Positions 47,045-58,990 of a DNA stretch of 64,000 nt are shown in pieces. Source of the DNA: Gnetum montanum (lineage: Eukaryota; Streptophyta; Gnetopsida; Gnetales; Gnetaceae); contig MNCI01007749.1 in NCBI GenBank assembly GCA_015680685.1, forward strand, positions 2,810-66,809, in the 5' to 3' direction. A program made the position numbers and the translations under genes. Each line of letters begins with the position of its first letter. The stretch's first letter is position 1. The notes under the pieces were generated by a model, which saw only the letters and a program-made list of their open reading frames with translations, was not told the DNA's origin and ran no database searches.

Positions 47045-49719
47045 AGAGGTGACTCTCCCTTGTTTTCTCATCCTAGGCTAGATAGTAGGGAAACTCTGGT
47101 AGATTGATCACTCCAGAGATAGAATATTTTTCATGTGCCCATAGTAGGAGTCCCAAAGTAAACAGATCTTTATTCGAACAACATTGTACCTGAACACAAG
47201 TTGTGTACGGAAATAAAGACAAGCTTTCCAGATAAACCTTGCAGTGCATGGAATAGGATTTTATTACTTGTCATTTATTACTTGTTGTTTAATGCGGAAT
47301 GAGTATGACTTGATTACAAGCATCTAAGTGTGACTACTTGGTAACCTAGTGGCGTACCTAGGATCTGCGCTTGGTAATCCCAGTGGTAGTCGTGCACCAA
47401 GATGTGTATGGATAATTAAGAAATGGATGCTCATTGCACTTAGGCTAGATTAGATTCTCTCAACCCTTTCCTCCTAGTGAAGTGCCTCAGTACGACCACT
47501 TCGAGCATGTGCGTTACGCGTGGTGATCCCAGGAATGATTAGCATTTGGTAGCCGCGGTTGCATTGATTTAGGGTGTGTACGGTAAGTGGGAACGGATGC
47601 TGATGCTAGGTTAATTTAGACTTAGTTCATTAGTTAGAGTTAGTTAATTTTCTCAACCCTTCACCTTGTTAGCATAGGAGACATAAAACATAAAAAGCAT
47701 AAAAATCATATACCTCAGACTTACTTAACCATACACTGTGACAACTACAAGTAAGTCTGGGAAGACAATGAATAATTAACCCTAAGTGCTTCATGGGGTG
47801 TGTAGGCATTTAGTCTGTAGAGTTCAACTGGATCGCGCGTGCTACGCTCATATTCATATGGTTCAGTGTAGGGGTATCTTGCCACTCATCAGTTCATGTT
47901 TTTACTATTTCTTTGTTTGCTTAATTTACTTTTATTCATCATCTAATAAGTGATCATGATGGTGGATTGAATTATATCATATTGATTGCTAATGTTTGGT
48001 TTTTACCTTTGAATTATGATGCCGATATTAAGGTATGGTTCTTTTGGTAAAATAGGCAATGAGTCCATGTTGTCTACTCATCCATACAACTCTAAGGTCT
48101 CATTTGTCTTGGAACTATACAATCCCATTTTTTCTAAGTAAACTTGTTAATGAATTGGTGGTTGGGGATTTTTCAAACCAAGGAAAGACTCAAAGGATGA
48201 AAAGGGTGTGACTTCAAGGGGATTCGATGCATTAGTGTTGGCCATTCTCTTAGGTGCTTGGATGCTTTTTCTTGGGGTTTCTACCATTCTGACATTGTTC
48301 AAATATTAGGAAGCTCAGTGAATAAAAATAAGTCTTTGAATGGTGCGATTCTCACCCATAAACATAAAAAAAAAAGGGAAAAGAAAGGAGAAAAGTGAGA
48401 ATTCAAAGCACAGCCCTTAGACATAATAAAGCAATATGGGCTACAAGCACTGGTTATGAAACTAGAAAGAGATGTTACCCATGCCTGAAGGTTCCCTCTA
48501 ACTAAGGCCCTTTCTCACTTCCTATTTCTCCATCTCGCTCTCCTTGGGATGATGGTCACTCTTTGTGGAAACATTCTTGTTGCCTTAAGAGGATGGAATG
48601 ACCAAGTGTATTGATGCGAGGTCATTGAATGTGGTTGGTTTGAGTATGGATTTGGGATGAGTTATACTCAGTTATCTTAACCATGAAATACACAAGGGGC
48701 TTTACACAACCTTGTTCTTAGGATTCCATTCCATTCTCTCCTCCCCATCTTTCTTCCCCTTTTTCCACCTCATTGCCAATTTTATCATTAGTCCATTCTA
48801 GGTTGACGCATTATTTTTCTTTGGTGAATTCTTGTGGGTAAGTTTTTAACTCTTACTTTCAAATGACATTCCTAGAGCCTATGGACTCTTTGGTTTGTGG
48901 GTTTGTCAGGGCATAAAAGGCATGAGCTTGCTTTGGGGAGGACCCACTGGCATTCCTTTTTGATGCAATTGTTAAGTTCTTTTCCTTAAATATTTCTTGC
49001 AATCAATCATCTCTTGTTTCATCCCAATCCATGACATCCATTTTATTAGCATTATCGTTGTTATTTTTTCCCCATTTTTCTTGTTCCTCATATTTTTTCA
49101 TCTTATAGCTACCAGAGGTTCGCTCTTAGTCATGGGGGCCCTAGCACAAATTTTTCAATTTTTTCCATTTTACTAATTGCCTAACCCCTACACCTTGGGT
49201 AGTTGTTAGTGATAAATCTCTGAACCAGTTTCTACCATAACCACAACCTAGCCAATGTGCTTCATATCGAGGCAAGGTATCAACTGCATTGTGGATTATC
49301 TATCCTTGATCACTTGTGACTCTGTTGTATGTGTAGATGGCGATCATACAAATAATGGACTGGGCTTGGAGGAAGCACTCAGGATGGACCAGAAATGGAG
49401 CATTTACGAAAGGAGCAAGTTTGGTGGCATGGCTAGGGATAAACAATGGAAGGCACAATCTTAGCATACGCTTCATTTTCTTTCTCTCTCTTTCTCTACA
49501 AGATGCCAAATAATGGCTTGGATGTCATTTATATACGAGTGTTCACCAAAATTGTCATGAACACTAATTTTGTAATATGCTTATTGATCCATTCACTGGG
49601 CACGTTGAGTCTATCATCCCATTCCACCATCAGTTGTCAATTAGTCAATAATCCCATACCTTCCCAATATTTTGTAAGGAACTCAAGGATGCATTTTCAT
49701 TCAGTCGTGGGGGTATGAT

Positions 49720-49856
49720 GAGAGCGGTTACTCTAGTGGTTTATTCTAATTATTAGAGCAGCTACTCTAGCAGTTTATTCTAATTATTAGAGTAGTTACT
49801 CTAGCACTTTATTCTAATTATTAGAGTGGTTACTCTAATTATTAGAGTAGTTGCTC
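49720..49856. repeat. LTR F promoter module: TAATTATTAGAG repeats
   Basis: Four to five units of about 36 bp built from TCTAATTATTAGAG (a near-palindrome) and AGTTACTCTAGCAGTTTAT. It sits in the slot of the GATATCGCG palindromes, directly before the TATA box at 49864-49871. Confidence 0.8.
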
Positions 49857-49863
49857 CCAAGCC

Positions 49864-49871
49864 TATAAATA
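49864..49871 (+). promoter_or_regulatory. TATA box of LTR F
   Basis: TATAAATA in GCCTATAAATACGGTGCCC. Confidence 0.6.
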
Positions 49872-50649
49872 CGGTGCCCAGGTGCACAATTGGAAGAGGA
49901 AGTCTTTCAAGCATCAAGTAGCAAAACTCTTGCAATCTGTTTAAAAGTTAGAGTATTTTCTAGGTGCCCACAGTAGGAGGTCTAAGTGTGGATAGATCTT
50001 TATTCAAGCATTGTGTACCTGAGCATACCTTATGTATGGCAATAAAGAAGAGCTCTTTGATTCATCCTTGTAGCACTTGAGATTTGTTTTCTTATGCATT
50101 TTTTAATTTTATTTTCGTATGCATTTATTTTATTTTATTTTATTTTATGCACTTTACATTTATGTTATTAGCACAACAATTCATTTTGATCAATTAAGAA
50201 AATCGTTAAATTACACAAGCATGACCACTTTGAGCATGCGTGTAATGCTTGGTAACCCAGTAACGATTAGTATTTGGTAATCCCTGCAGTGTTGCACTGG
50301 TTTAGGATGTGTACGGAAAGTGGGAGTGGATGTTAGTGTTAGGATTAGTTATAACTTAGTTAATGAGTAGTTAAGTTAAATTAGTCACTTAGTTACCTCT
50401 CTCCTTCCCTAATAGCGTAGGACATAAAAACATAAAAGCTATAAAAATCATATGTCTCAAGCTTACTTAACCATACAATCGTGACATATAGGTAAGCTTG
50501 GGAAGACAACGATCAACCAACTTGTCCTTGTTCCACAAGGGTGCATAAGCACTTAGTCCTTGGAATTTGACCAGATCGTGTGTGAAATGCTCTTATTCAT
50601 ATGGTTTAGCGTAGGGGTACCTTGTCGCTCATCACCTAGCTACACACCA

Positions 50650-52940
50650 TCAAATAAGCTATCAAAATCATCCCCATCTGGGGTGGAGCAACCCCTCTTC
50701 CTCCAACTACTAGAGGATCTTTGCTACCTCATGAAGCTCATTTGCATGAGCCTCCCCCTCCTTAGTTTGAGGAGGTGCTTCTTCTACTACCACCTCATTC
50801 ACTGCTCTTGCAACCCTCTCTACTATCTTTGTGATTAACACATACATACATAGCACATTGGTACATATATGCATGTCATCAGGTAGTTAACAATATGATG
50901 TAAAAGAAAAATATAAAAATATAAACATAGATAAATACAACTAATGCATCTAAAAAGTTACACATATTAACCTGCAAGCTTTGTACACAAACTTTGAAGG
51001 TTGATGCAAATCCTCTTATTGCTTGGCTTCCTGACCTTAGGGATAGCCTTCTCTGTAAAACATGGCCTTTTGATCTTAGCCTTAGATGGCCCCACTATCT
51101 CTACTATATAGTGATTTTCCTTGCTCATGTCCTAGTGCCAATTGGAGGACCCTCACCCATGCTATTGCACGAGTGATGCAACTACCCCATGGAAAACTTA
51201 GTCATTATGGATAATGATTCATTGATCCCCTATGAGGGATCCTACACACTTGTGGTCATGAACATGTGGTTGATCCATAGCTTGGATAGCTACGTGTGAT
51301 CCTGCACCACCCATCATCCATCATTGTGCACAACCAAGAGCTCCATGAACCTTTGCCGATACCCTGCGAAGAATATGAAGTGGACGCGGGACCTCACTTG
51401 GAGATTGAACCACAACCTAGAGATCTTTGCATGTAGGCTAGTAGTTATGTACGCAACTTAGTTGAACCTTGTACCCTCCAGCAACACCTCCTTCATCACC
51501 CATGCTTGCTCCACCCCAAGGATCTTTCCTTGGAATAGCAACTACAAAAAGGCATGAGAGTGGAATAGAGGGTAGAGCTCCTACACCTTAGGCATAAGAA
51601 CATCCTTAATTGATATAACCTTGTGAGATCGAGTGACCTCCAACTAGTCCTTGATCTTCCCTCTATGGTCCACCTCCTTGCTGGCCTTATCGATAATCGT
51701 CAGGCCATTAGTGGGGAGCCCAAAGAGGTTGACAAAGAAGGCCTCGTTGAGGTTTAGCACTACTATCACATAATGCACTTAGGTGACAAACTACCTAACA
51801 TCATTGCTAAAGGAGTCAATGATGATAACCATTTCGCCCACCGAGATACTTAGGCTAAGGGTCAAAAATAGGTCCATCAACTTTGCATGTGTGAGCCTAG
51901 AAATCAGTGTATCTAGAGCTTTATAGCACAACTAGTGCTACGCAATCTCCACATTATCATAGTTCATGATAAGGGTGGCCTCTATATGGCCTATCGTGAT
52001 CATCGTCACCTCGGCTAAGGCAACCGTCACTACAACAAAGGAAAAATAACGTTAGCATCATGCAAAGGCAAGCTAACAGGCATACACGAGTAACTACATA
52101 AGCCAAAAGACTAGATGTATACATGGCACAAATAGTGTGTGAGATGAGGGTGGTGTTGCAAGCATATCCTCGATGTTAATCTCACCAATGGCCCACTCCT
52201 CATTCAACCAACCATGGGTTCTACATTACTCATATGCCTTTGGGTATTGGGTAAGGTAGATCTCCAGATTAGGCCCCACCTACTCAAGCACAGTTAGCTG
52301 AACATTCATACTAGATGAGAACACCTCCAAGGAAATGTAGGTTAAGGCTAGAGCATCCACCTCATCATGTAGGTCCTTCTCATCAACTCTGAACCTAGTG
52401 TTAATCATGAGCTATTAGCAATTTGAGATGAGCTAATAGCGAAAAGAAACACACTACAAGAACCATAAAAACACTTATCCTCTAGTATAGTACACAATCC
52501 CAGGAGGGTGTGCACCTAAAACATAATGAAGAGGGTGTTGCTCTTATTGTAGCAACGAAACCCTATCATAATCCATATTCTAGATAAGTGCTGAGTGCTC
52601 CTAGGACCTCTACCTGAACCACATACTCCATCATCACTAGTAGTGGGCTCATCTGAGATGAACCTCAAAATGCCCCTATTAACCTCAAGTAGCAACGTCT
52701 TCGTGATGGCACTAGCAGCCTCCATCACCACGAGTGACCACATGATCACATTAAACTACTGCAATAGGAATTCCAAGAACTCACAAGTTCCTTGGTGGAA
52801 CCACACCGCCTGATGGTGCACCTGCATATTTGGTGTAGGTGTGTTAGGAATGAGTTCACTCATGTAGCATAGGATGCCCACGAGCTCAACTACGATCAAG
52901 ACAAGCTTAAGCAACACCCTACAACTATCAAGCAATAAGA
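50650..52940 (-). pseudogene. degenerate gene with FCP1/NIF-phosphatase-like and unassigned domains
   Basis: Several long in-frame blocks, interrupted by a few stops, run in order on the minus strand. Block 1 (52516-52940): LLKLVLIVVELVGILCY, GTCEFLEFLLQ-stop-FNVIMWS and CYNKSNTLFI. These fit the FCP1/NIF family pattern (LVLDLNG-L-Y, RP-C-EFLEF---FNVGVWSS, YN-SNTLLIDDSP). The nucleophile Asp position holds Glu, and the IDDS motif is lost. Block 2 (52150-52408) reads MINTRFRVDEKDLHDEVDAL and ...NEEWAIGEINIEDMLA. Block 3 (51318-51832) includes NLNEAFFVNLFGLPTNGLTI and a helical C-terminal part. Block 4 (50972-51128) is Lys-rich. Block 5 (50650-50835) is acidic. The gaps could be introns. It is antisense to the T2 pol downstream and may belong to that element or be a captured host gene. 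Confidence 0.5.
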
Positions 52941-53149
52941 AAAATGTTAGTATACATACATAGATACAAAATTTGGCATTAAATCATTAAGATAAGTTAG
53001 CAAAATGAACATAATACAGCACAAACTAGCAAAAATTTGTAATCTCGGCAATACACTCTAGAGCCCCATGGATATAAGATGTCAACCAACTCATTTGACA
53101 CCCTTAGTACTTACTAGGGTATAGCACATAGCATCCCATTCCATTAGCT

Positions 53150-53440
53150 TAGCATCATGCATACTTTACAAAATTTTAGCAAAATTTTTCTAACTCCAAA
53201 CTACCTCAATGGAGAGCGTAGTCTAAAAATTACAAAATTTTTTCTAACTCTGCATTACCTTAGTGGAGAGTGTAGTTTGGGATTTGCAAAATTGTTTCTA
53301 ACTCTAGATTGCCTTAGTGGAGAGCGTAGTCCAAAAAATTGCAAAAATTCTCCAACTCTAGACTACCTTAGTAGAGAACGTAGCCCCAAACTACAAATTT
53401 TTCTAACTTCCAGCTATGCTCTCTATAGAGTGTAGTCCTA
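53150..53440. repeat. tandem repeat with GGAGAGCGTAGTC, about 60-bp unit
   Basis: Five units, each with TTTTTCTAACTC, a CTACCTTAGTGGAGAGCGTA core and an A-rich tail with GCAAAA. More copies lie at 54690-54750 and, in the opposite orientation and longer form, at 60210-61010. Confidence 0.8.
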
Positions 53441-55060
53441 TAAAATGAACCTTCAGGACAAACACATTTTGACAAATAGTTGGCAAGGCAAACATGTTAT
53501 CAAACACTTTGTGGCAACTATGCTTCCAAGGCATCGGGAGCATAGTATTGGCTGTAGTGGTAGAGAGTGTAGCCTCCACGTGCTGTTGCTCCACTCCTCT
53601 CTGCACGCTACACCCTTCCACAATGCCATGTGTTGCGCTTGCACATTGCTATGCCTTGTCATGCATTGCACTCATGCCTACCATGCACCATGCCCACACC
53701 CTATCATCCACTACACCATTGCACTACTGTGCCTATCCTGCCCATTAAGCCCTGCCCTCTCTCCCTCCTCCATTGCCATTGCCACTACCATGACGACCGT
53801 GGCCTCCCCACACTTATACTATGTTGCTCTTGTGCGATGCCTAGCTCCCTCATGAAATCCCAAGGGGCCAAGTAGAAGCCCCTGCCCCCCACTAGAAGAA
53901 AACTTATGGAAAATAAAACGTAGGGACAAACTCCTACTATGTCCCTTGCCACTATAGGAACACTTGCAACCTCATTGTGGCACACAGTGGCTTGAACCTT
54001 GGACCTTATATGTCCTAAACCCTAACGCACTTATTTGCCCTAGCCTGCACACCCCAAACCCCCACTGCCATCAAAGCTTATAACCCTGCAAAATTCCTAA
54101 ACCCCAAAATCCCTACATGGCCCCAGTGGCCACCCTATGCCATGCAATGATGGTCATTGTTCCCGCAGCCATGCCACATGCAATAAGCCCTCCTTGCTTG
54201 ATCACACAAAAAGTAGCCAAAACCCTCCACGCTATCATGTCATCACATCCTCCCCAATTATGCTGCTCCAAAATAGTGTGTGGCAACAACAACCATCACC
54301 TTGGTAGGGCACAACACAAGACTACAGTCCCAAACCCTTACTATGAATAGCAAAAACAAGCAAAAAATGAACAAAGGGAAAAGCATAGTTAGTGTACCTA
54401 GCTAACGTCAATGGCCTTCTCTCCTCCACACGTATCTATGATAGACAACCCAATGATCTATCGCCCTCAATGACATTCATTAGTCCTAGGTGCAAGCACC
54501 CAGTCCAGTGCATCATTCTTCTCCAACTACGCTCTCCATTGGCAAAACACAATAGCAATGGCAAGAATACACTCTAGACATCACATTTGAAAGTAAGAAA
54601 ATGAAAACTTATCCATGGTGAAAATGTGCCTATATATTCTCCCAGGGTCAGTTAATGATCTACTAACCTAGGACTATGCTCCACACCGAATGCCTAGTGG
54701 AGAGCGTATTGTAGATGGGTGAGAGTGTAGTTGGGTGAGAGCGTAGTCACCCAGACTTAGCCAAAAATTTTAACTTTTCATCACCTAGTGTATGCTTCAG
54801 CCAATTCCACTCCTCAAGCATAGCTAGCCTTGTCTAGAATGATACGTTTGACATGTCCATGGTCCATTAAGACCTAAAACTAACATGCACATAGCCTACT
54901 GAGGCCTAAAATTGGGCCAAGCATGCTTACCTTACTTAATAGCCTACATGCATACTTAGGAAAATTTCATCACATTGCTTTCTCTTCATTTGTGCATATT
55001 AACTTCGTTAAGATAGGTGTCAGTTGACATTTTTTTGGTTGAATTTGTAGGATTTTGTAG
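53441..55060. other. T2 leader region, no gag recognised
   Basis: GC-richer than its surroundings. Many open frames on both strands, none with a motif I recognise. Includes CACC/TGCC-rich DNA (53600-54300), the GAGAGCGTAGTC repeats near 54700 and the CCTAAAACT repeat at 54880-54935. A TTTTGTAG acceptor-like site at about 55059 precedes the reading frame that leads into RT. Confidence 0.4.
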
Positions 55061-56197
55061 GAACGTGACATCGCAATGCATGAGCAACTTCTCTCACCTC
55101 TAGTCCTCACTGGACCTCATGGCAATATCAAGTGATGCATTGACCCTCATTGCCTAGACTTTGAGCCTATAGCCTACAATGAGTACATAGCATCCATAGA
55201 GGCACCACTAGATTGGCCCAACCATCTAGTTAAGGCTTTCAATCTAGAGGTAGGGGATGTGATAGAGGATCCCCTTATTAAGATCCCCATGGCTATACCT
55301 AAACTAAGCTCCTTGTTAGAGCCCCAACGTGCCCAAGACATCACTAGAGTACTTAATGATAACATTAAGGCATTTGCATGGTCATATGAAGACATGCCAT
55401 GTCTAGATCCTTAGCTAGTCTAGCACAGCATCATTTCCAATCCCTGCATTAAACTAGTTAAACAAAAAACATGCAAGGTTTAACTTAAGCTGGTGTTGAT
55501 AGTTTGTGACAAAATCACCAAGCTCTACAAAGCTAGTTTCATTCAGGCTATTGACTATGCAAACTAGCTCTCCAAGATTATAGTTGTGCCTAAGAAAAAT
55601 GGAAGCATACACATTTGCATAGACTTTTGGGACCTAAACAAGGCCACCATCAAAGATGACTTTCTGTTGCCCAATATTAATCAACTGGTCGATACCACGG
55701 TTGGACACGTCTTGTTATCCTTTATGGATGGGTTCTTGGGCTACAACCAAATTAGGATCAACCCTAAGCACCAACTCAGTATAACCTTCATGATCCCCTG
55801 GGGTACATTTTACTATACCATGATGCCTTTTGGACTCAAGAATGTAGGAGCAACATATCAACATGCAATGACATACATCTTTAGTGATTACATGCTAAGT
55901 TTGCTCAATGACTACATTGACAACATAACCGTTAAGTCCAAAGTGGCTCACAACCATGCAGATGATCTGGACTTAGTGCTTAAATGTTTCTTAAAACATG
56001 ATCTTAGGTTAAACCCCAAGGAGTTTGTTTTCTGCGTTAGAATGGACCGGATGCTCAGCTTTGTAGTATCTAAAGTAGGTATACATGTAGACCTTGACAA
56101 GGTTAAGGCCATAACCAACTTAGTACTACTATTCAACCTTAAGGAGCTACGAGGATTGCAAGGTAGGTTGCAATTTATACACAAGTTCATCACTTAG
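55060..56197 (+). pseudogene. pol: T2 reverse transcriptase (Tat-like)
   Basis: Run-up NIKAFAWSYEDMPCLDP, then VVPKKNGSIHICIDFWDLNK, LLSFMDGFLGYNQIRI and MMPFGLKNVGATYQHAM. The catalytic box reads YIDNITVKS, with Asn in place of the second Asp. The 55586-56197 frame is open for 203 residues. The thumb has FVVSKVGIHVDLDKVKAI and LKELRGLQGRLQFIHKFI. The lineage is Tat/Ogre-like by motif. Stops lie before and after the open stretch. Confidence 0.8.
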
Positions 56198-57140
56198 TTA
56201 ATCAATAAGTTACAACCAATGCAACATCTGCTTAGGAAAGGAGTCCACTTCGAGTGGACCACTCAATGCCAATAAGCATTTGACAACCTTAAGTAAGAGC
56301 TAGCAAAATTGCTACGATTCACCCTCCATAAGGAGATAAACCTTTTTACATCTACCTTGCCACTTCCTAACACATCCATTACTTCTTTGCTTTGTGAAAA
56401 ATGAGTTGATGGCACAAAGATCCCAATTTACTACTTGAGCCATGCATTAGTAGCCCATGAAGCAAAATACAACGATGTGGAAAAGCACTACCTTGCCTTA
56501 GTCTTCTCACTTAAGAAGTGGAGGCATTACCTTTTTTGCAGTCAAGTTAACATCATTTGCAAAAACAACATACTTCAAGAAATCACAACAAACATCTACC
56601 AAAGTAGCCACATCGCATGATGGAAAAAAATAACAATGGAGTTTGACCTACACTATGTTGTGCAAGCCTTAACAAAAGGTCAAGCTATAGCTGCATAACT
56701 CATGGCTTCACCTATAAATGATCAAGCAACCATAGATTTAGAATTCCAAGATGAGCACGTTAATAGCATTAGTGAAGTGCCTGATAACTATGAGGCACTC
56801 CTACATTTTGACAAAGCTTCAACCTTCCAAAGGGGTAGTGCCACTACCATTATCACATTTGCCTCCAAGAAGATCCAATTATTTGCATATCATTTCACAT
56901 TTTTTTGCACTAACAATGTGGTGAAGTATGAAGGTCTCCTCCGTGATATCCTCGTAACATGTGACCTAGGGATCCAACACATAACAATTTGAGGTGACTC
57001 ATAATTAGTAATCAAACAGGTAACAGAGGTTTATGCTTGTAAGGCCCAACATTTATAGCCTTACTATGACCTCGCAAAGCACTTGCTTCAACATTTTGCA
57101 ACTATTGATGTCCAACATATTCCTAAAATGAAAATGCCAT
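56198..57140 (+). pseudogene. pol: T2 dual RNase H region
   Basis: First RNase H: YLSHALVAHEAKYNDVEKHY and LKKWRHYLFCSQVNIICKNN. Second, archaeal-type RNase H: YEALLHFDKAS (56801-56820; catalytic Asp with FDGAS changed to FDKAS), FFCTNNVVKYEGLL (Glu), GDS after a stop (Asp), and IDVQHIPK. Two RNase H domains between RT and integrase is the hallmark of the Tat clade and separates T2 from T1. Confidence 0.75.
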
Positions 57141-58530
57141 AGTCGACACACTAGCAACATTAGCCTTAAGCATTACACCTAACATGTTTGACGCGTTGCC
57201 CACCTCTGTGGAAAATGACACTGTGCCTATCATGAAAATCATTAATGTTGCATCCATAGCCATAGTAAGCACAACCCATGTAGGAGAGTGGTAAGATGAC
57301 ATCAAGGCATACCTTCTACAGGGTGAGCCTTCACAACATCTAACTACTGCCCAAAAAGATGCAGTACACAAATGTTTGTAATAGTTTGTCATCATGGGTG
57401 ATAACATGTTATGTTGCAGATCCTTCGATGGCATACTACCAACCTACGTAAGTAATGCCAAAGTAAAAACAATCATTGAGTAAGTCCATGAGGAATTGTG
57501 TGAAGGCCACATAGCACCTAGGAAAATGGTAGCAAAAATTTGATGGATAGCCTATTATTTGCCTTACATGGAGCACATTTGCATCTCAAAGGTCAAAACA
57601 TGTAACATCCATCAATGGCATGGCAACCAAATGCATGTGCAACCAACTGAATTGCATATAATGCAAATCATGTGGTCGTTCTAGTGTTGGGACCTAGACA
57701 TCATTAGACCCATAACACCTAAGTCTTCCACAAGGCATAACTTCATAATAATCACACCTGAGTATTTTACCAAATGGGTTGAGGCTACTTTCCTTAGGAA
57801 GATGACATCACGATAGATTTGCAAATTCAAGGTTAATAACAAGTGACCCATTTTAGCTTATCCATGATCATCATAAGAGACAATGGGCTGCAGTTTAGTA
57901 GTGTCAAAACTAAATCCTTTTGTGAATATTTTGGCATCAAACATTCCTTTTCATTGCCATGCTACCCTTAGGCAAATGGCTAGGTAGAGGCCACCAACAA
58001 AGTCATCATCAACTTTCTAAAGAAAATGCTAAGCAATAGCAACTGACAATGGCATCAGCAATTAGTCTACATGTGCTGGGCCTATCACACAATGCACCAA
58101 ACGATGATAGGTAAGACACTTTACACCCTTTTTATGGGTCTAAAGAAAATTTTCTGCTTGAATTATAGGTTCCATCATTCCAAGTGATCCTTTTGAACCT
58201 CATTGACGAAGCTTAGAATAATGAGTTGAGAACTATAGACCTCAACTCGATAGAGGAGGAGCGCATGCAGATGCTTGATTACATTGAATGGTATCAAGAA
58301 AAGCAATGGTAAAAACATTGTCACAACTAGTATCAACGCCCAATCAAGAAAGGGGACTTAGTCCTCAAGGTTGTTCGGGATCCCATAGATAAATTCTTAG
58401 CCAACTAGAAAGGGCATTTCTTGGTCACTAAGACCTATGAAAATGGAGCATTTAAGCTTACTAATCAAGATGGAAATTAGTTTGCCAATCTAGTGAAGCA
58501 TTCATACCTAAAGCCTTACTATGCCTAGCA
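57141..58530 (+). pseudogene. pol: T2 integrase
   Basis: Degenerate. Readable blocks: HEELCEGHIAPRKM (zinc region), DLDIIRPITPKSS and YFTKWVEATFLRKM (first Asp), IIRDNGLQFSS (second Asp), VEATNKVIINFLKKML (Glu), and a C-terminal KHSYLKPYYA ending near 58529. Stops interrupt nearly every block. The minus frame at 57123-57434 is a shadow. Confidence 0.7.
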
Positions 58531-58559
58531 TGCATTGTTGCACATTGATCCAACAAGGT

Positions 58560-58990
58560 AAGCAACACATCCTCCATGATGATAAACTAGCACAACATTC
58601 ATCCACCATGACATTAAATTGGCATAGTAGCTTGTTCGCTATGATGTTAAATTAGCACATCAACTCGTCCGCCATGATGTTAAGCTAGTGCAGCTCATCC
58701 GCTATGATGTTAAATTAGCACCCACACCATTTTTCTGCTATGATGTTAAACTAGTACAATAGCACGTTCACTATGATGTTATAACATTCGTCCACTATGA
58801 CGTTAAATTGGCACAACTAGTCCTTAGATCATGACGGTAAACTAGCATAGCATATGTTCACTATGATGCTAAATTGACACATAGTAGTTTATTGGGACTA
58901 TAAACTAGCACACCATAGTCTGCCAAGACCTTAAATTGGGTGCACGGTCTACTATGACCTTAAACTAATAGGGTTACCGTCTACCATGCC
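58560..58990. repeat. T2 3' minisatellite, CTATGATGTTAAATTAGCAC unit
   Basis: About ten diverged units with cores like CTATGATGTTAAATTAGCAC, ending in CTACCATGCCCTTAAACTAG variants. It is related to the CCTAAAACTGGTG repeat by its CCWTAAACTAG part. Confidence 0.75.

Larger units (their letters stand above)
37569..47891 (+). mobile_element. element 4: complete-structure T1 Ty3/gypsy copy
   Basis: LTR D, primer site, gag, PR, RT, RH, INT, polypurine tract, LTR E. Sequence signatures (primer site, FDIWGIDFMGP integrase, 'LEYMILRNGKPVII' linker before RT) place it in the Athila/Tat branch. All genes carry stops, so it is inactive. Confidence 0.8.
44972..47891 (+). repeat. LTR E, full length
   Basis: 2,920 bp, starting TAACCACCTATG (TG mutated to TA) and ending GCCACTCATCA. 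Order: 15-bp tandem repeats, (GT)n, small ORF, conserved block with GCATGAGCCTGCTTTGGGGA, another ATGGCGATG-starting block at 46603, palindromic module (46972-47020), TATA box at 47037-47044, R/U5-like part. Confidence 0.8.
47892..50634 (+). repeat. LTR F, first few dozen bases missing
   Basis: About 2,743 bp collinear with LTR E from its CAGTTC (about 30 bp inside the LTR) to the end (GTCGCTCATCA). The small ORF region at about 48470-48650 is broken by stops. The promoter module is of a different sequence type. No primer site follows, so its own element is absent: a solo LTR or a truncated end. Confidence 0.7.

Noticed and set aside
53445-53875. Overlapping ORFs of 72-136 aa on both strands
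   Set aside because: Biased composition (TGCC/CACC-rich DNA) and no motif in any frame.
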